Source of the DNA: Cladochytrium replicatum
Lineage: Eukaryota; Chytridiomycota; Chytridiomycetes; Cladochytriales; Cladochytriaceae
DNA length: 64,000 nucleotides
Direction of reading: 5' to 3'
Assembly: GCA_025526935.1 (NCBI GenBank)
Contig: JAHLKD010000051.1
Span: 304,546-368,545, forward strand
Below, one piece after another: positions 10,610 through 21,885 of the stretch. Made by a program: the position numbers and the translations under genes. The stretch's first letter is position 1; each line of letters begins with the position of its first letter. The notes below the pieces were generated by a model. That model had not been told where the DNA came from. It was given only the letters and a program-made list of their open reading frames with translations, and ran no database searches.

Positions 10610-12498
10610 TTATCGTGCAGAGCTCGATGATCCAGCGGCGTCGCCATTCGACGTGCCACCAACCACCGAATGGTACGATGGCGGTAAGTCGGGCACCGAA
10701 TCAACAACCTGCTGCGGATGCGTCTCCTTGTTCCACCCCGGCATCTCCCCGTTCTGGAAGAAGGGGTTCTTCTCCTTTGGGAACGCTTCGGTCTCCCGAA
10801 GACTCGTCACCATGTCGTAGAACCTCTTCGAAAGCTCCTCGGTCTCATCCACTGCGCCGAGCCGGCCTTTACCTTTGGTCGCACCATTAGCGCCAACACC
10901 GCTGAACAGGTCTTGCTCTCCAATGTTTCGGCTGATCTGCTGTGACTCCTCGCTGAGCCGCACGAGCGGGCGGGTTGCCGATGTCGCAAGTGCTGCGAAC
11001 GAGGTCTACCCCCGAAAAACATTGATAGTTAGATGAGACAAAAGGTGATGCGGATCACGGGCTTACCAGGACCAAAACTACGACAGCGGCAAAGATGCCA
11101 ACAGAGATACCACTGTACATGCCGAAAATGCGGGTCATGGTGGACTGGACATTTTGAATGGGAACGTTGATCCGGGAGAGGGGGAAGGTTGAAAGCGATA
11201 CATAAGAGGGTGCAGTCTTTCCGTTTGTAATGTTCAGAGCCTTGTATAGCTGTGATCGCGAATGTTTCAAATCAGCAAATTGATAAGTGACTCTGAGGAT
11301 TTCAACTTACAACGAGGTACTGCTCTGACGTCGCGGGATCACTGTAGATTTCTGAGGTTGAAACGCCGAGTTTGGCGGTCGATATTCTGCCCCACAAATC
11401 AGCGCTGATGGACGGGCTCACGGCATCTTTGTAGGTGAAGGGAGACTCGGATGTCCACTTGGACAAGTCCCATGACGGAGCGGAGAGAGCGACGCCAGAT
11501 TTCAGGAGGTACAAAGACGAAGAGCCTCCGCGCACCGCCTGAGTTTCGAGCCGTTGCTTCAGAGTGGTGATCGTAACGTCAATCCCAACCACACCGGCGA
11601 ATTGCCCAGTGGAATAATTCATCACCTGGGCTGATACGGTGAACATCCATCCCTGGGAGTGCAAGCGTTAGCACATCATCTGTGCACCGGTTCTTCGGAA
11701 TTTCTAACCTTGCCAAAGGCATCGAGATAGGGGTCAGTAACGACGTAGAGCGACTGAGGCGACTCTTGCGCAGACTTGTACCATGGTCGTTCGCGCGGAT
11801 CGTACGCTGGCTTTGTCCGTGACGTCGACGATCCGGGGAACCGTCGGAACAAGCCGTTGGTGAATCCGGCGTAGAGCTCGAGAACTTCGGTGTTGTACTT
11901 GTACAAGATCTTGAAAATCGGGTCGAGATGCGCAGTGCTCTCCAAGAAGGCGGTCTGGTCGGGGGTCAGAGTCGGAGCGTCGTTGCCTTGTGCGTTGGGA
12001 ATGAGATAGGTGGAGTGGAGGAGTGAAATAGTTGTTCCCGCGTTCCGTTCATTCGCTGACGGAGTGCTTGGACCAGCGGCCTAATCCAAAAAAAACACAC
12101 AGGATCAAACCAGTCGGAGGAACTGTTGACATTGTTGAATCTCCCACCTGCAGGCCAGTGGGGCTATCGAAAAACGACGGAACGGTTGCAAAGGGCTGGT
12201 CGCTTCTCAACATATCACCGGTCGCTCTCCTTAGCAGCATTGCGATCGAGTGCGCAGTCTTGTTCAGATCATTCTCGAACAGCGAGCCAACATCGTCCAC
12301 GCTTGCGGTCAGCGTCTTTCTCACCTCATCCGAGAGGATCGAGTTCGTGGTTCCGGAGATATTGTTGATGATGACACCTAGAAAGACTAGGCAGAGAATT
12401 TCGACGAGCAGAAGAGAAGCGAATGAGGTCGAGAAGCCAGCGATGAGGAGCTGAGTTCGTAGGGTGTAGCTGGACCAGGACTTTTTTGCTGCAGCCAT
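10610..12498 (-). CDS. two-TM dCache sensor protein with HAMP-like segment
   Basis: Five exons (12498-12148, 12080-11709, 11652-11311, 11249-11067, 11005-10610), all introns in phase 0, give 547 aa. A short basic start (MAAAKKSW) precedes TM1 (LLVEILCLVFLGVIINNI). Residues about 50-375 are extracellular with a double-Cache fold, marked by the typical ERPWYKSA motif, YVVTDPYLDAFGK and GVVGIDVTITTLKQRL. TM2 is ISVGIFAAVVVLVLTSFAAL. A HAMP-like start follows (ATRPLVRLSEESQQISRNI), then a 90-aa low-complexity tail ending in Ser-rich residues. dCache domains bind small extracellular ligands in bacterial chemoreceptors and histidine kinases. There is no kinase, cyclase or vWA output domain here. 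It is divergent, 328 bp apart, from the dCache-vWA gene at 12827; sharing a promoter and perhaps a receptor complex is an inference. Confidence 0.8.
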
Positions 12499-12826
12499 CG
12501 TCGGTGGTTGTTCGCAAGTTGAGGGGGACAAACTTCCTCTTGAAGGTAAAGTTTAAAGGACCACTACTTGCGCACGTGGGCAGTGATTTCAGGGACAGCG
12601 ACAACATGATCCGAGGTGGAGCACCTAAAATCATGCTGGCACGGCGACTGTCACCAAGCCGAGGTGTATCCGACCGCCTTATCTCGCGGGAAAGTCGCTG
12701 AGAAATGCACAGCAAAGCACAGCTGACAGGAAAATTTATCGCACCGAAAAAACTATTTACACCAGGACCCCCGCTGTTAGTGATGGATTGATTGAGAATT
12801 TCTCTTCTTGACTATCGACTACCGCT
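12499..12826. promoter_or_regulatory. shared intergenic region between divergent dCache genes
   Basis: 328 bp between two divergent start codons. Part of it (around 12590-12670, agggacagcgacaacatgat...) has a diverged counterpart upstream of the second paralogue (around 16540-16625), so the tandem duplication included the promoter. Confidence 0.5.
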
Positions 12827-15800
12827 ATGAAACTAACTCAACAGATTAAGCTGAGGTACGAAAGCAACGTCCTTTGATTTCACTTCTGAATGACACCAAA
12901 CTTCCAAGGCTGGTGCTTCCAATCGGCATTGGAATGTTGGTTCTCGGAGTTGCAACGCTAATTCCTGTTGTGGTTCAAGCACCATCTTGGATCGACGATC
13001 TCAGGTAACGCCAAGGAGAATAATCATCAAAATGATTAGTCATTTGATTGGAGCTCTGCTGCAGTGTTTTGATTCGCGATATTCGAATTGATGCCTTCAT
13101 TGCACGGACAAGCTTCAAAGCTGCTTACGTTACAAGCTTTGTGGCTTCATCCGTTGTGGACGTTCAAATGATGGGCGCATTCATGGCGGGATTCGCGAGG
13201 GGTGATCTCGGGGTCGTGACCAGGTATTAAACGAACTTACAATCGCATGAGTCAATGTCAATAACAACTCTCTATCATGTAGACCGTATCCGTCGTACTT
13301 TTACGTGCAAGTCGACAACGTGAACCCTCCGATCCCATCAGATAAATCATTCTATTCCACATACTTCAATCGCAACATCACAACAGCCGCTCAACTGGCG
13401 GCTGCAGCAACCGGAACCAGCTTGAACTCCACAACTCTTGACATCATGATGCGCGCACTTTATGTTGATCAGGTATGTCTTTTGTGCCTCCAGCGTTAGA
13501 TTCTATCAGTTTAAGATATCCAATATTTCAATAGTCAATAATCACACAGGTTCAACTCGGATTCGAAGACGGTGGATTCCGGTTCTTCCCTTACGAGTTT
13601 GACGGTTCCGCAAGCCCAACGTATCGTACGGGCAGATTCTGTGACGACCCCGCCCTTCCAGCGGACATTCGTGGTGCTGTCGGATACCTACCCGCCTGCA
13701 GAGCTTGGTATCGAAGCGCAATCATCGCGTCTCAGAATGGACCAGATGCGGACGGCGTCGGCCCTACTGTTCTGATCCCACCGTACGTCGGTGCCTCCTC
13801 GAATCGTGCAAAGATCTCGGCGGCGCAGACGGTATTTCAATCTTCCCGACCGTTTGGTGTCGCCTCTGCCGATATCGACATGCAGACTTTCCTGCAGAGC
13901 TTCTCCCGAAACAGCAAGATTCTCGACAACGGCTACCTGTTCATGATGGATTCGCAAGGAAACCTCATTGTCTAGTAAGTGCCACTCTTTGTTACGTGTC
14001 TTTGTTTGACAGCCTTGGCCCCTTCCATAAAGTGACCCTGCAGCTGCCAAAGGACTCGACATCTACGCTCAAATTACCAATGTCGCCTCAGTGGAGTTTG
14101 CCAACGACACTGCCGCAGCCGCAAGCTTCATCGCCCGCGCACGACAACTTTCCAACTCCAGCACTGCCTCGTCCTCGACATTCCAGCGCGGAAATGCAGA
14201 GTGGAGGCTCGCGGCGTACCCTGTCCCAGGCTCCGATTATCTCGTCGTCGGCGAAGCATCATCAGCCGACATCGAGGCTGCCGCGAATGAAATGCGGTCG
14301 AGGACCACTGTATTCATAGGTGTCGCGAGCGCGATCATCTTTGCTTTGCTGTTGGTCGCACTGTACGTCTCAAACAGGTTGAGCTTGAGTATCGCGGAGA
14401 GGGTGCTGAGGCCCGTCGGAGAATTGTCGAGCTTACTGGATAACATCACGCGCGGGGATCTGAACATGGAGCTTAGGCAGCAGGGTCCTGTGTCAAGAGA
14501 GATCGATATCCTGCAGAAAAGCTTCAAGGATCTGACGACAGCACTGCGGTTTGGAAACGAAAAATACTACCAAGGGCACTTGGACAAGGCGCTGGCAAAC
14601 GTACGTGTTTTAATCCAGAATTGCGGAAGCTTCCTGATTTACTCACATTTTTTCAGTACGTTGCGGCAGAGAGGCTCATGACGGAACTCAACAGCGAGCG
14701 CGGCAAAGGCGTGTGTTGGAACAACATGGGCAACGTTTACGCTCAGATGAACCAGTAAGTCGGCTTACTCTTTCCATGACGCATTAAAGTCTTATCTTTT
14801 TTGCGCGTTGGAGGTTCAACACTGCCCAAAACTACTACGATCGTGCCATTGCGAGTGGTATGCTGCCAAAATGTCAGATAGATCGGTTTTATTCACAATC
14901 CTTTTTGGTTTAGCCCAGACACTGCTCAAGGACGAAAAAGACGAAGCCAAACACGCTGCGCTGACGAACGCTCTTGCTGACCGTATGATGAACAAGGGCG
15001 TACTTCTGCGTTCCAATCGAAGCTATCAGCACCAGGCACTCCAGCTGTTCGAGCAGGCTTTGAAGCTTCACCGTGAGACCGACAACATCGAGGGAATTGC
15101 ACAAGTATCCGGAAATCTCGGTCAGATGTATTTGGAGCAGAACGACTTGAAGAAAGCAGAGTCGTATATCATTGATGCCTACGAGATTGCAAAGGAGAAG
15201 AACCGCCCGATCGCTCTGCAGTACGCCGTTATGAACATGTGAGAACGGAGTATAGCATTTCTTTTTGGGATCATCTGAGTTGAACGATTTCTTGTTAACT
15301 AGGGGAAGTCTTTGTGTCGCACAAGGGAAACTCGAGGAGGCTTTAGCGTGGTTCCTCTGTGAGTATTAAAAAACGATATGTCGATGTTCTTACAGCTAAA
15401 TTATATGAAAAAGATGTACTTCAACGGTTTGAAGTTGTTGTGAAGTATGTCCAGCGTAAAGCAACTCAGGTAATGAAGCATTCTCGAGTCAGAAGTAGTT
15501 AACAAGTACATTAACATATTCGCAATCGCAGGAGGTGATAGCACTGTATCTTCGTCCGAGCATCAACAAACCAGAACTTGCGCATACCGTTCTCCGGCTA
15601 GGGCGAGCGGTCTTTCCCGACCTTCAACTGACACCCGCACCCAGCCAGCCGAACGTGGGCAGTTCCAGCGCCACGATCCAAGTCGACGGCGAGGCCGAGT
15701 TGAGCCTTCTGATGGGCGGTGGCAGCAAAGACGTCGCATTCAACCTCGACGTCTCGGGCTCGATGGCGGGTCAGTACATCCGTGCCTGCCGGCAGTCCAT

Positions 15801-16308
15801 CGTCGACATCATCAACAGCCACTGCCAACCTAACGACCGTCTGAAACTCATCGTGTTCAGCACGCGAACGCGGCAGGTGTTCGACTGGATGTTCGCTACG
15901 CCTGAGAACAAGGCAAAGATGAACCGGCTGGTCGAGAACGACACGCAGATCCAGGACTCGACGGCGTTCTGGGACGCGGTGCACCAGACGTTGCAGGGTA
16001 TGGCCAAATCGTCAAAGGCGGATCTGAGTCGGACACACTGGATCTGCGCGTTGACGGATGGATACGACAATGCTTCGAAGCAGACCTCGAAGACCGTGAT
16101 CAGCGAGCTCAAGCGTACGCCGCACGTTGGAATCATTGCAATCACGGTCGGGAAGCTGTCAAACGAGAATGAAATCAAGGCGGTCTGTGCGGCTTCGCGC
16201 GGCGGTGGTTTGTTCATCAGGGCGGCGGAGTCTGGGGAGGGAATCAAGACGGCTTTCATGCAGGCTGCTCAGTTCCTTTCGGGTGACTTTGCAGTTCAGA
16301 GCTTTTGA
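12827..16308 (+). CDS. dCache-HAMP-TPR-vWA transmembrane receptor, copy 1
   Basis: Twelve exons (12827-12855, 12909-13004, 13065-13223, 13283-13472, 13535-13974, 14033-14600, 14657-14754, 14814-14857, 14914-15238, 15303-15358, 15414-15469, 15532-16308) give about 945 aa. Order: TM1 (IGIGMLVLGVATLIPVVV); dCache ectodomain with the motif CRAWYRSA and FGVASADIDM; TM2 (VFIGVASAIIFALLLVALYV); HAMP (LRPVGELSSLLDNITRGDL); TPR helices (GVCWNNMGNVYAQMNQ, ALQLFEQALKLHRE, ISGNLG-type repeat reads VSGNLGQMYLEQNDL); C-terminal vWA (LDVSGSMAG with the metal-site DxSxS, later ALTDGYDN and IIAITVG). HAMP couples ligand sensing to the inside, while TPR and vWA bind proteins, so output is probably complex assembly rather than phosphorylation. 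The partner is unknown. The tandem paralogue is at 16731. Confidence 0.85.
14319..14850. repeat. gene-conversion tract, copy 1
   Basis: 532 bp that match 18214-18745 with only four mismatches by eye, spanning TM2, HAMP and the first TPR exons and including two introns that are identical. Sequence immediately outside is clearly diverged. Confidence 0.85.
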
Positions 16309-16730
16309 TCGTCCGGAGGTGCTGTAGTCAGTCACCCTCCGTGTTTGATCCACTTCGGCACTTGTCATTTATTACCACATTTTTTTTGTTATGTTTTGGT
16401 CTTTGCAAATGTAATACTCCAAGCACCTCGTCCTGTCGTTACAGTGCAGTAAATATATATAACTTAAGTCAAAAGTCTGTCTGATCTGTCACCGCTTCAA
16501 AATTTACTCGTACAACTCGTGCGCAAAGCGCCCCGTTGTCAGGGACAGGGACAGGGACCACAAGATATTCGGGTGGAACACTCGAGATATTCTGGACGGC
16601 ACGGGCATTGTGACAAAGCATAGCGACAAAGCAGCCCAGTATCCAGTATCCGGCGATGTCCCTGAAAGAGCGAAGAGAAATCCCCGAGCACCTCGAAAAT
16701 TTTATCCAACAGATCAACTAACGGCACAAC
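16309..16730. other. intergenic region between the tandem dCache-vWA genes
   Basis: Holds the 3' flank of copy 1 and the promoter of copy 2. The segment around 16540-16625 is a diverged duplicate of promoter sequence upstream of copy 1. A short gggaca direct repeat occurs at about 16540-16558. No gene. Confidence 0.5.
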
Positions 16731-19700
16731 ATGAAACTTATTCAGCAGATCAAGCTGAGGTACGATACTTCAGAAACACTTTCAAAATGACTTTGCATTT
16801 AAAGATTATGTAAAAACAGGCTGGTGCTTCCAGTAGGGATTGGCATGCTGGTGTTGGGTGCTTCTACTCTCATTCCTGTTGTAGTGCAAGCTCCGTCTTG
16901 GATCGATGATCTTAGGTATTCTTCAAGCACTGGCCTATTTGAAGTTAATCCGATTGCACATTCCATATCTACAGCGTTCTGATTCGTGACATTCGAATCG
17001 ATGCATTCATTGCACGGACAAGCTTCAAAGCTGCCTACGTGGCAAGTTTTGTGGATTCTTCCGTTGTGGATATACGCATGATGGGTGCGTTCATGTCTGG
17101 GTTTGCGAGAGGTGATCTTGGTGTGGTCTCAAGGTATGTGCCAAATGGTGGATGCAGTTCAATCTTACACCATCATGTAGGCCATATCCGTCGTTCTTTT
17201 CCGTTCAAGTTGACAACGTGAACCCTCCGATCCCCGATGATAAGTCGTTCTATTCCGCATATTTCAACCGCAACATCACCACCGCTGCTCAACTGACAGC
17301 TGCAGCATCCGGAACCAGCATGAACTCAACCACTCTCGACATAATGATGCGTGCGCTCTATGTGGATAAGGTATTTGGATTATCAAGTGTTAATTGATGA
17401 TCTGCTTATGAATTTTCGAATATCTTCATAGCTCACTGTGACACAAGTGCAACTCGGTTTCGACGACGGCGGTTTTCGCTTCTTCCCATACGAGTTTGAT
17501 GCAGCCGCGACCCCAAGATATCGCACCATTCGACTCTGCGACGATCCTACACTTCCAGCTGAAATTCGCGGTCTCGTCGGCTATGTACCTGCATGCAGAA
17601 CATGGTACCGGAGCGCCATCGCCGCACAGAACGGACCCGATGCGGACGGCGTTGGATCGATCGCCTTGATCCCTCCATACGTAGGTGCATCCTCGAAGCG
17701 TGCGAAGATCTCCATCGCCCAGACTATTTTCCAATCGTCCCGAGTGTACGGAGTCGCCTCTGCCGATATCAACATGCAGTCCTTCCTCCAAACCTTCTCC
17801 CGAAACAGCAAGATTCTTGATAACGGATATTTGTTCATGATGGACTCGCAAGGGAATCTCATTGTTTAGTATGTATGTGCTCATGACATCCGCACAGGAA
17901 ATTAACTCTATGGTCCAACAAAAAAAGTGAACCAGCGGCAGCCAAGGGCATCGATATCTACGCCAATGTCACCAACGTCGCTTTCGTCGAGTTCAGCAAT
18001 GACACCGCCGCAGCAGCAAGCTTCATCGCCCGCGCACGACAACTTTCTAGTTCCAGCACCCCGACCTCAGCGACTTTCCAGCGCGACAACGCCGAGTGGC
18101 GAGTTGCAGCCTATTCCGTTCCAGGTTCGGACTACCTTGTTGTTGGGGAAGCGTCTTCAGCCGACATCGAGTCTGCCGCAACGGAAATGCGATCAAGGAC
18201 CACGGTGTTCATCGGTGTCGCGAGCGCGATCATCTTTGCTTTGCTGTTGGTCGCACTGTACGTCTCAAACAGGTTGAGCTTGATTATCGCGGAGAGGGTG
18301 CTGAGGCCTGTCGGAGAATTGTCGAGCTTACTGGATAACATCACGCGCGGGGATCTGAACATGGAGCTTAGGCAGCAGGGTCCTGTGTCAAGAGAGATCG
18401 ATATCCTGCAGAAAAGCTTCAAGGATCTGACGACAGCACTGCGGTTTGGTAACGAAAAATATTACCAAGGGCACTTGGACAAGGCGCTGGCAAACGTACG
18501 TGTTTTAATCCAGAATTGCGGAAGCTTCCTGATTTACTCACATTTTTTCAGTACGTTGCGGCAGAGAGGCTCATGACGGAACTCAACAGCGAGCGCGGCA
18601 AAGGCGTGTGTTGGAACAACATGGGCAACGTTTACGCTCAGATGAACCAGTAAGTCGGCTTACTCTTTCCATGACGCATTAAAGTCTTATCTTTTTTGCG
18701 CGTTGGAGGTTCAACACTGCCCAAAACTACTACGATCGTGCCATTACCAGCGGTAAATTTAAAACTCACCCCAGAATCCTTGTTTATTGATGCGATAACA
18801 TCTTTAGCTCAATCCCTTCTCAAGGACGAAGTTGACGAGGCTAAACGAGCTTCCCTCACAATTGCACTTGCGGACCGCATGATGAACAAAGGTGTGCTCT
18901 TCCGTTCCAATCGTAGGTATCATCAGCAGGCACTCCAGCTATTTGAGGATGCCTTGAAGCTTCACCGTGAGACCGACAACATCGAGGGAATTGCACAAGT
19001 ATCAGGAAATCTGGGTCAGATGTATTTGGAGCAGAACAACGTCAAGATAGCAGAGTCGTACATCATCGATGCGTACGAGGTTGCCAAAGGGAAGAACCGG
19101 CCGATCGCATTGCAGTACGCTGTTATGAACATGTGAGAATCCAGAATTTCTGATACTGGCGTTTAGTTGACGTAAGCTTTTGATCCAGGGGTAGTCTTTG
19201 TGTTGCGCAAGGGAAACGCGAAGAGGCGTTAGCGTGGTTCCTTTGTGGGTTATAGTTTACTTTGATACGTTAACGCTGACGTCGCTCCACAGATGTTCTC
19301 CAGCGGTTCGAGGTCGTCGTGAAATACGTCCAGCGTAAAGTGACCCAGGTTCGAAAAACTTTTTGAAACTTAGAAACACATTTAACGACTCTCTGCCATC
19401 AGGACGTGATTTCCCTGTATCTCCATCCTTCCATCAATAAACCAGCACTGGCTTATACTGTTCTCCGAGTGGGTCGAGCGGTGTTCCCCGACCTCCAACT
19501 GACCTCTACACCAAACCAGTCAAACAACACTGGCTCGAGCTCCACGATCCAATTCGACGGTGACGAAGAGCTGACCGTTCTGATGGGCGGCGGCAGTAAA
19601 GACCTTGCTTTCAATCTCGACGTCTCAGCCTCGATGACTGGCCGGTACATCCGTGCCTGCCGGCAGTCCATTGTTGACATCATCAACAACCACTGCCAGC

Positions 19701-20179
19701 CAAACGACCGCCTCAAACTAATCGTCTTTAGCGAGAGAACGCGCCAAGTGTTCGACTGGATGTTCGCCACACCGGAGAACAAAGAAAAGATGAACCAACT
19801 CGTCCGGGACGACACTGAGATCCTGGGAAACACCGCGTTCTGGGACGCGGTGCACCAGACGTTGCAGGGGATGGCCAACTCTTCAGAGGGGGATCTGAGT
19901 CGGACACACTGGATCTGCGCGTTGACGGATGGATACGACAATGCGTCCAAGCAGACTTCAAAGACTGTGATCAACGAGCTCAAGCGGACGCCGCACGTTG
20001 GAATCATTGCGATCACGGTCGGGAAGCTGTCAAACGAGAACGACATCAAGGCTGTGTGCGCAGCGTCGCGCGGTGGCGGTTTGTTCATTAGGGCGGCGGA
20101 GTCTGGGGAGGGGATCAAGACGGCATTCAGGCAGGCTGCTCAGTTCCTTTCAGGCGACTTTGCTGTTCAGAGTTTTTAA
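16731..20179 (+). CDS. dCache-HAMP-TPR-vWA transmembrane receptor, copy 2
   Basis: Same exon plan as copy 1 (first exons 16731-16759, 16820-16915, 16975-17133, 17181-17370, 17432-17868, 17928-18495; last exon 19403-20179); about 944 aa. TM1 reads VGIGMLVLGASTLIPVVV. The dCache motif is CRTWYRSA, followed by YGVASADINM. TM2 and HAMP are nearly identical to copy 1 because of the conversion tract. TPR units and the vWA domain follow; the metal site is DVSASMTG, which still fits DxSxS. Differences from copy 1 lie mostly in the ectodomain and the linker before vWA (TSTPNQSNNTGSSS region), as expected if the two copies sense different ligands; that is inference. Same strand, 422 bp downstream of copy 1. 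Confidence 0.85.
18214..18745. repeat. gene-conversion tract, copy 2
   Basis: Partner of 14319-14850, equal length (532 bp). The four differences seen are agt/att (Ser to Ile in the post-TM2 helix) and three silent third-position changes. Confidence 0.85.
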
Positions 20180-21019
20180 AGTTTGTGATGATGTTTCATT
20201 TTCCGTGGCATTTTTGAGTTTCTATCTTGCTATCCTCGTATTTTATTCATTTTTGTTTTTGTGCATCTATATTTTAAGTGCCTCATCCTCTTTGTCAATC
20301 GCTGATGTAAAGTAAACACAATATCAATAATGTTTTTCTACACTATGCCAAGTTCTCCTTGTTGGATTATTTTACTGGACTCTTTTACAGTCACTTTAAC
20401 ATCTATACACAAAACACACTACGACATAACAGATAGACTGGAGACGTCCAGGAGTTCTCGGTGCGGGATGCGGAGAGTCTTGTCGGTTACAATTGTTAAG
20501 ATGGTAACAATTGTCACACTCTGGAGGATTAATATGTATAGTGAGAACGCGTACTTACGTGTCTTCTTGCATGTTACCAGAGAGGGTAATTGTGAACGTA
20601 GTGATACCTGAGCTAAGACGGTTAAACTCTGCGGGTCCTCAACTTCACCTTCCCCCAGTTATTTCATGGAGTTTCATTGCGCAGGGTTGGAAACTTTCTT
20701 TTGCTCTTGCGTGACGTGCGAAATCACTGCATTGATCTTGCATTTTGGCGGCGATACAAATTTTTTTGCGGGAGAGCGAATGGATGTGTGGTTCAAATAG
20801 TCAACCCCGGGTGGTTCGTTTGACGCTCTGATGAAGGCGGTGGGTGTCAACACGGATGTATGTATGTATATAAACATGGGGTTTCTGATTTGGAGGTTTT
20901 TCTGGGAGATGATTGGGATCCGGAGGATTTGGTTGGCTTCAAAGAGGTGAGATATCCCCATTGTTTATGTTGGATCACCAATGATTCGACACCTACTTGT
21001 CACAGTCGGCGTTCCTAAT
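20180..21019. other. no supported gene
   Basis: 3' flank of copy 2 and AT-rich sequence. Open frames at 20330-20611 plus and 20674-20961 minus have no motif. Nothing recognisable. Confidence 0.4.
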
Positions 21020-21470
21020 CTGTGAGCCCTACGCCTGGATCACATACTCTGTGTATCGGGCATTCCCATTTCTGGGTCGAAGGAAGAAACGCCAGGAGGC
21101 GAACAAAGTCCATAATGAAACTATGCTCCGCCAATCCCAGAAGCACTTGGACCAAGGACTCCAACCCTAACAATACAACTTGGACCTTTTCCTGTCCGAA
21201 AAATTACTCATGGAATCCGTTTGGTAGGGATGGGCGATCTTGATGAAGCTTGATCAAAACATCCTACACTTTCGCCTGGCTCATCTACCACCCAGCTGCG
21301 GACCCTGAGCTCCAGCAGCGCGAAGAGACGGAATCCGTGGTGCGATCGTACGCTTGCACCAGCAGGGGCATGAGGTCGAGTGGCACAGACTGATCTTACA
21401 TTTGGCAAGTATGATATTCCTAAGGGAGCGGTGATCGGGATGGCGTTGCCTGCGATTCAGCTGCAAAACC
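21020..21470 (+). pseudogene. cytochrome P450 relic 1
   Basis: Broken plus-strand frames carry P450-like pieces in the correct order: VYRAFPFLGRRKKRQEANKV (mid-domain), TFAWLIYHPAADPELQQR (I-helix end and following loop), RLHQQGHEVEW (K-helix region) and KYDIPKGAVIGMALPAIQ (beta1-4 strand). Stops and frame changes separate the pieces, and the heme-binding Cys loop is not visible. It sits just downstream of the dCache-vWA pair on the same strand. Confidence 0.6.
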
Positions 21471-21885
21471 TGTGATAGTGGGAATGGGATTTGATGAGCC
21501 AAAGGCAGAGTCGATTGTTCTATTCACATGAATCCGCTTAGCTTTCATTTTTGGGACCCTCTTTCGAATCTTGGCTCGGGGATGAGTGTGATTGGGTTCC
21601 ATGTAGACCCCAATACTATGATTGAGTCGATTCAAAATGTGCGTGCAGATTATCGTGTCTACATTTTGTTGCCTGCGATCCCATTATATTTCAATTCTTT
21701 CAAATCATTGACTGCTAGCTTGCTTCTCACGTCGTCGACAGTTTTATTGATCGAACAAAACTGTTTTTTTCGATCGCTTAGATCCGATCAGTTGCTAAAA
21801 ATGTTCGCGAGGATCTAAAGGATAATGCCAGTATTGCAGACTTGAAATTTTTTGTGTTCAGTTTCTACAACGTGCCCAAAATGAT
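21471..21885. other. possible 3' end of the P450 relic, otherwise empty
   Basis: A patch near 21531-21580 (NPLSFHFWDPLSNLG) is reminiscent of the P450 stretch before the PERF motif. Nothing else is recognised up to the SET-MYND gene. Confidence 0.35.
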
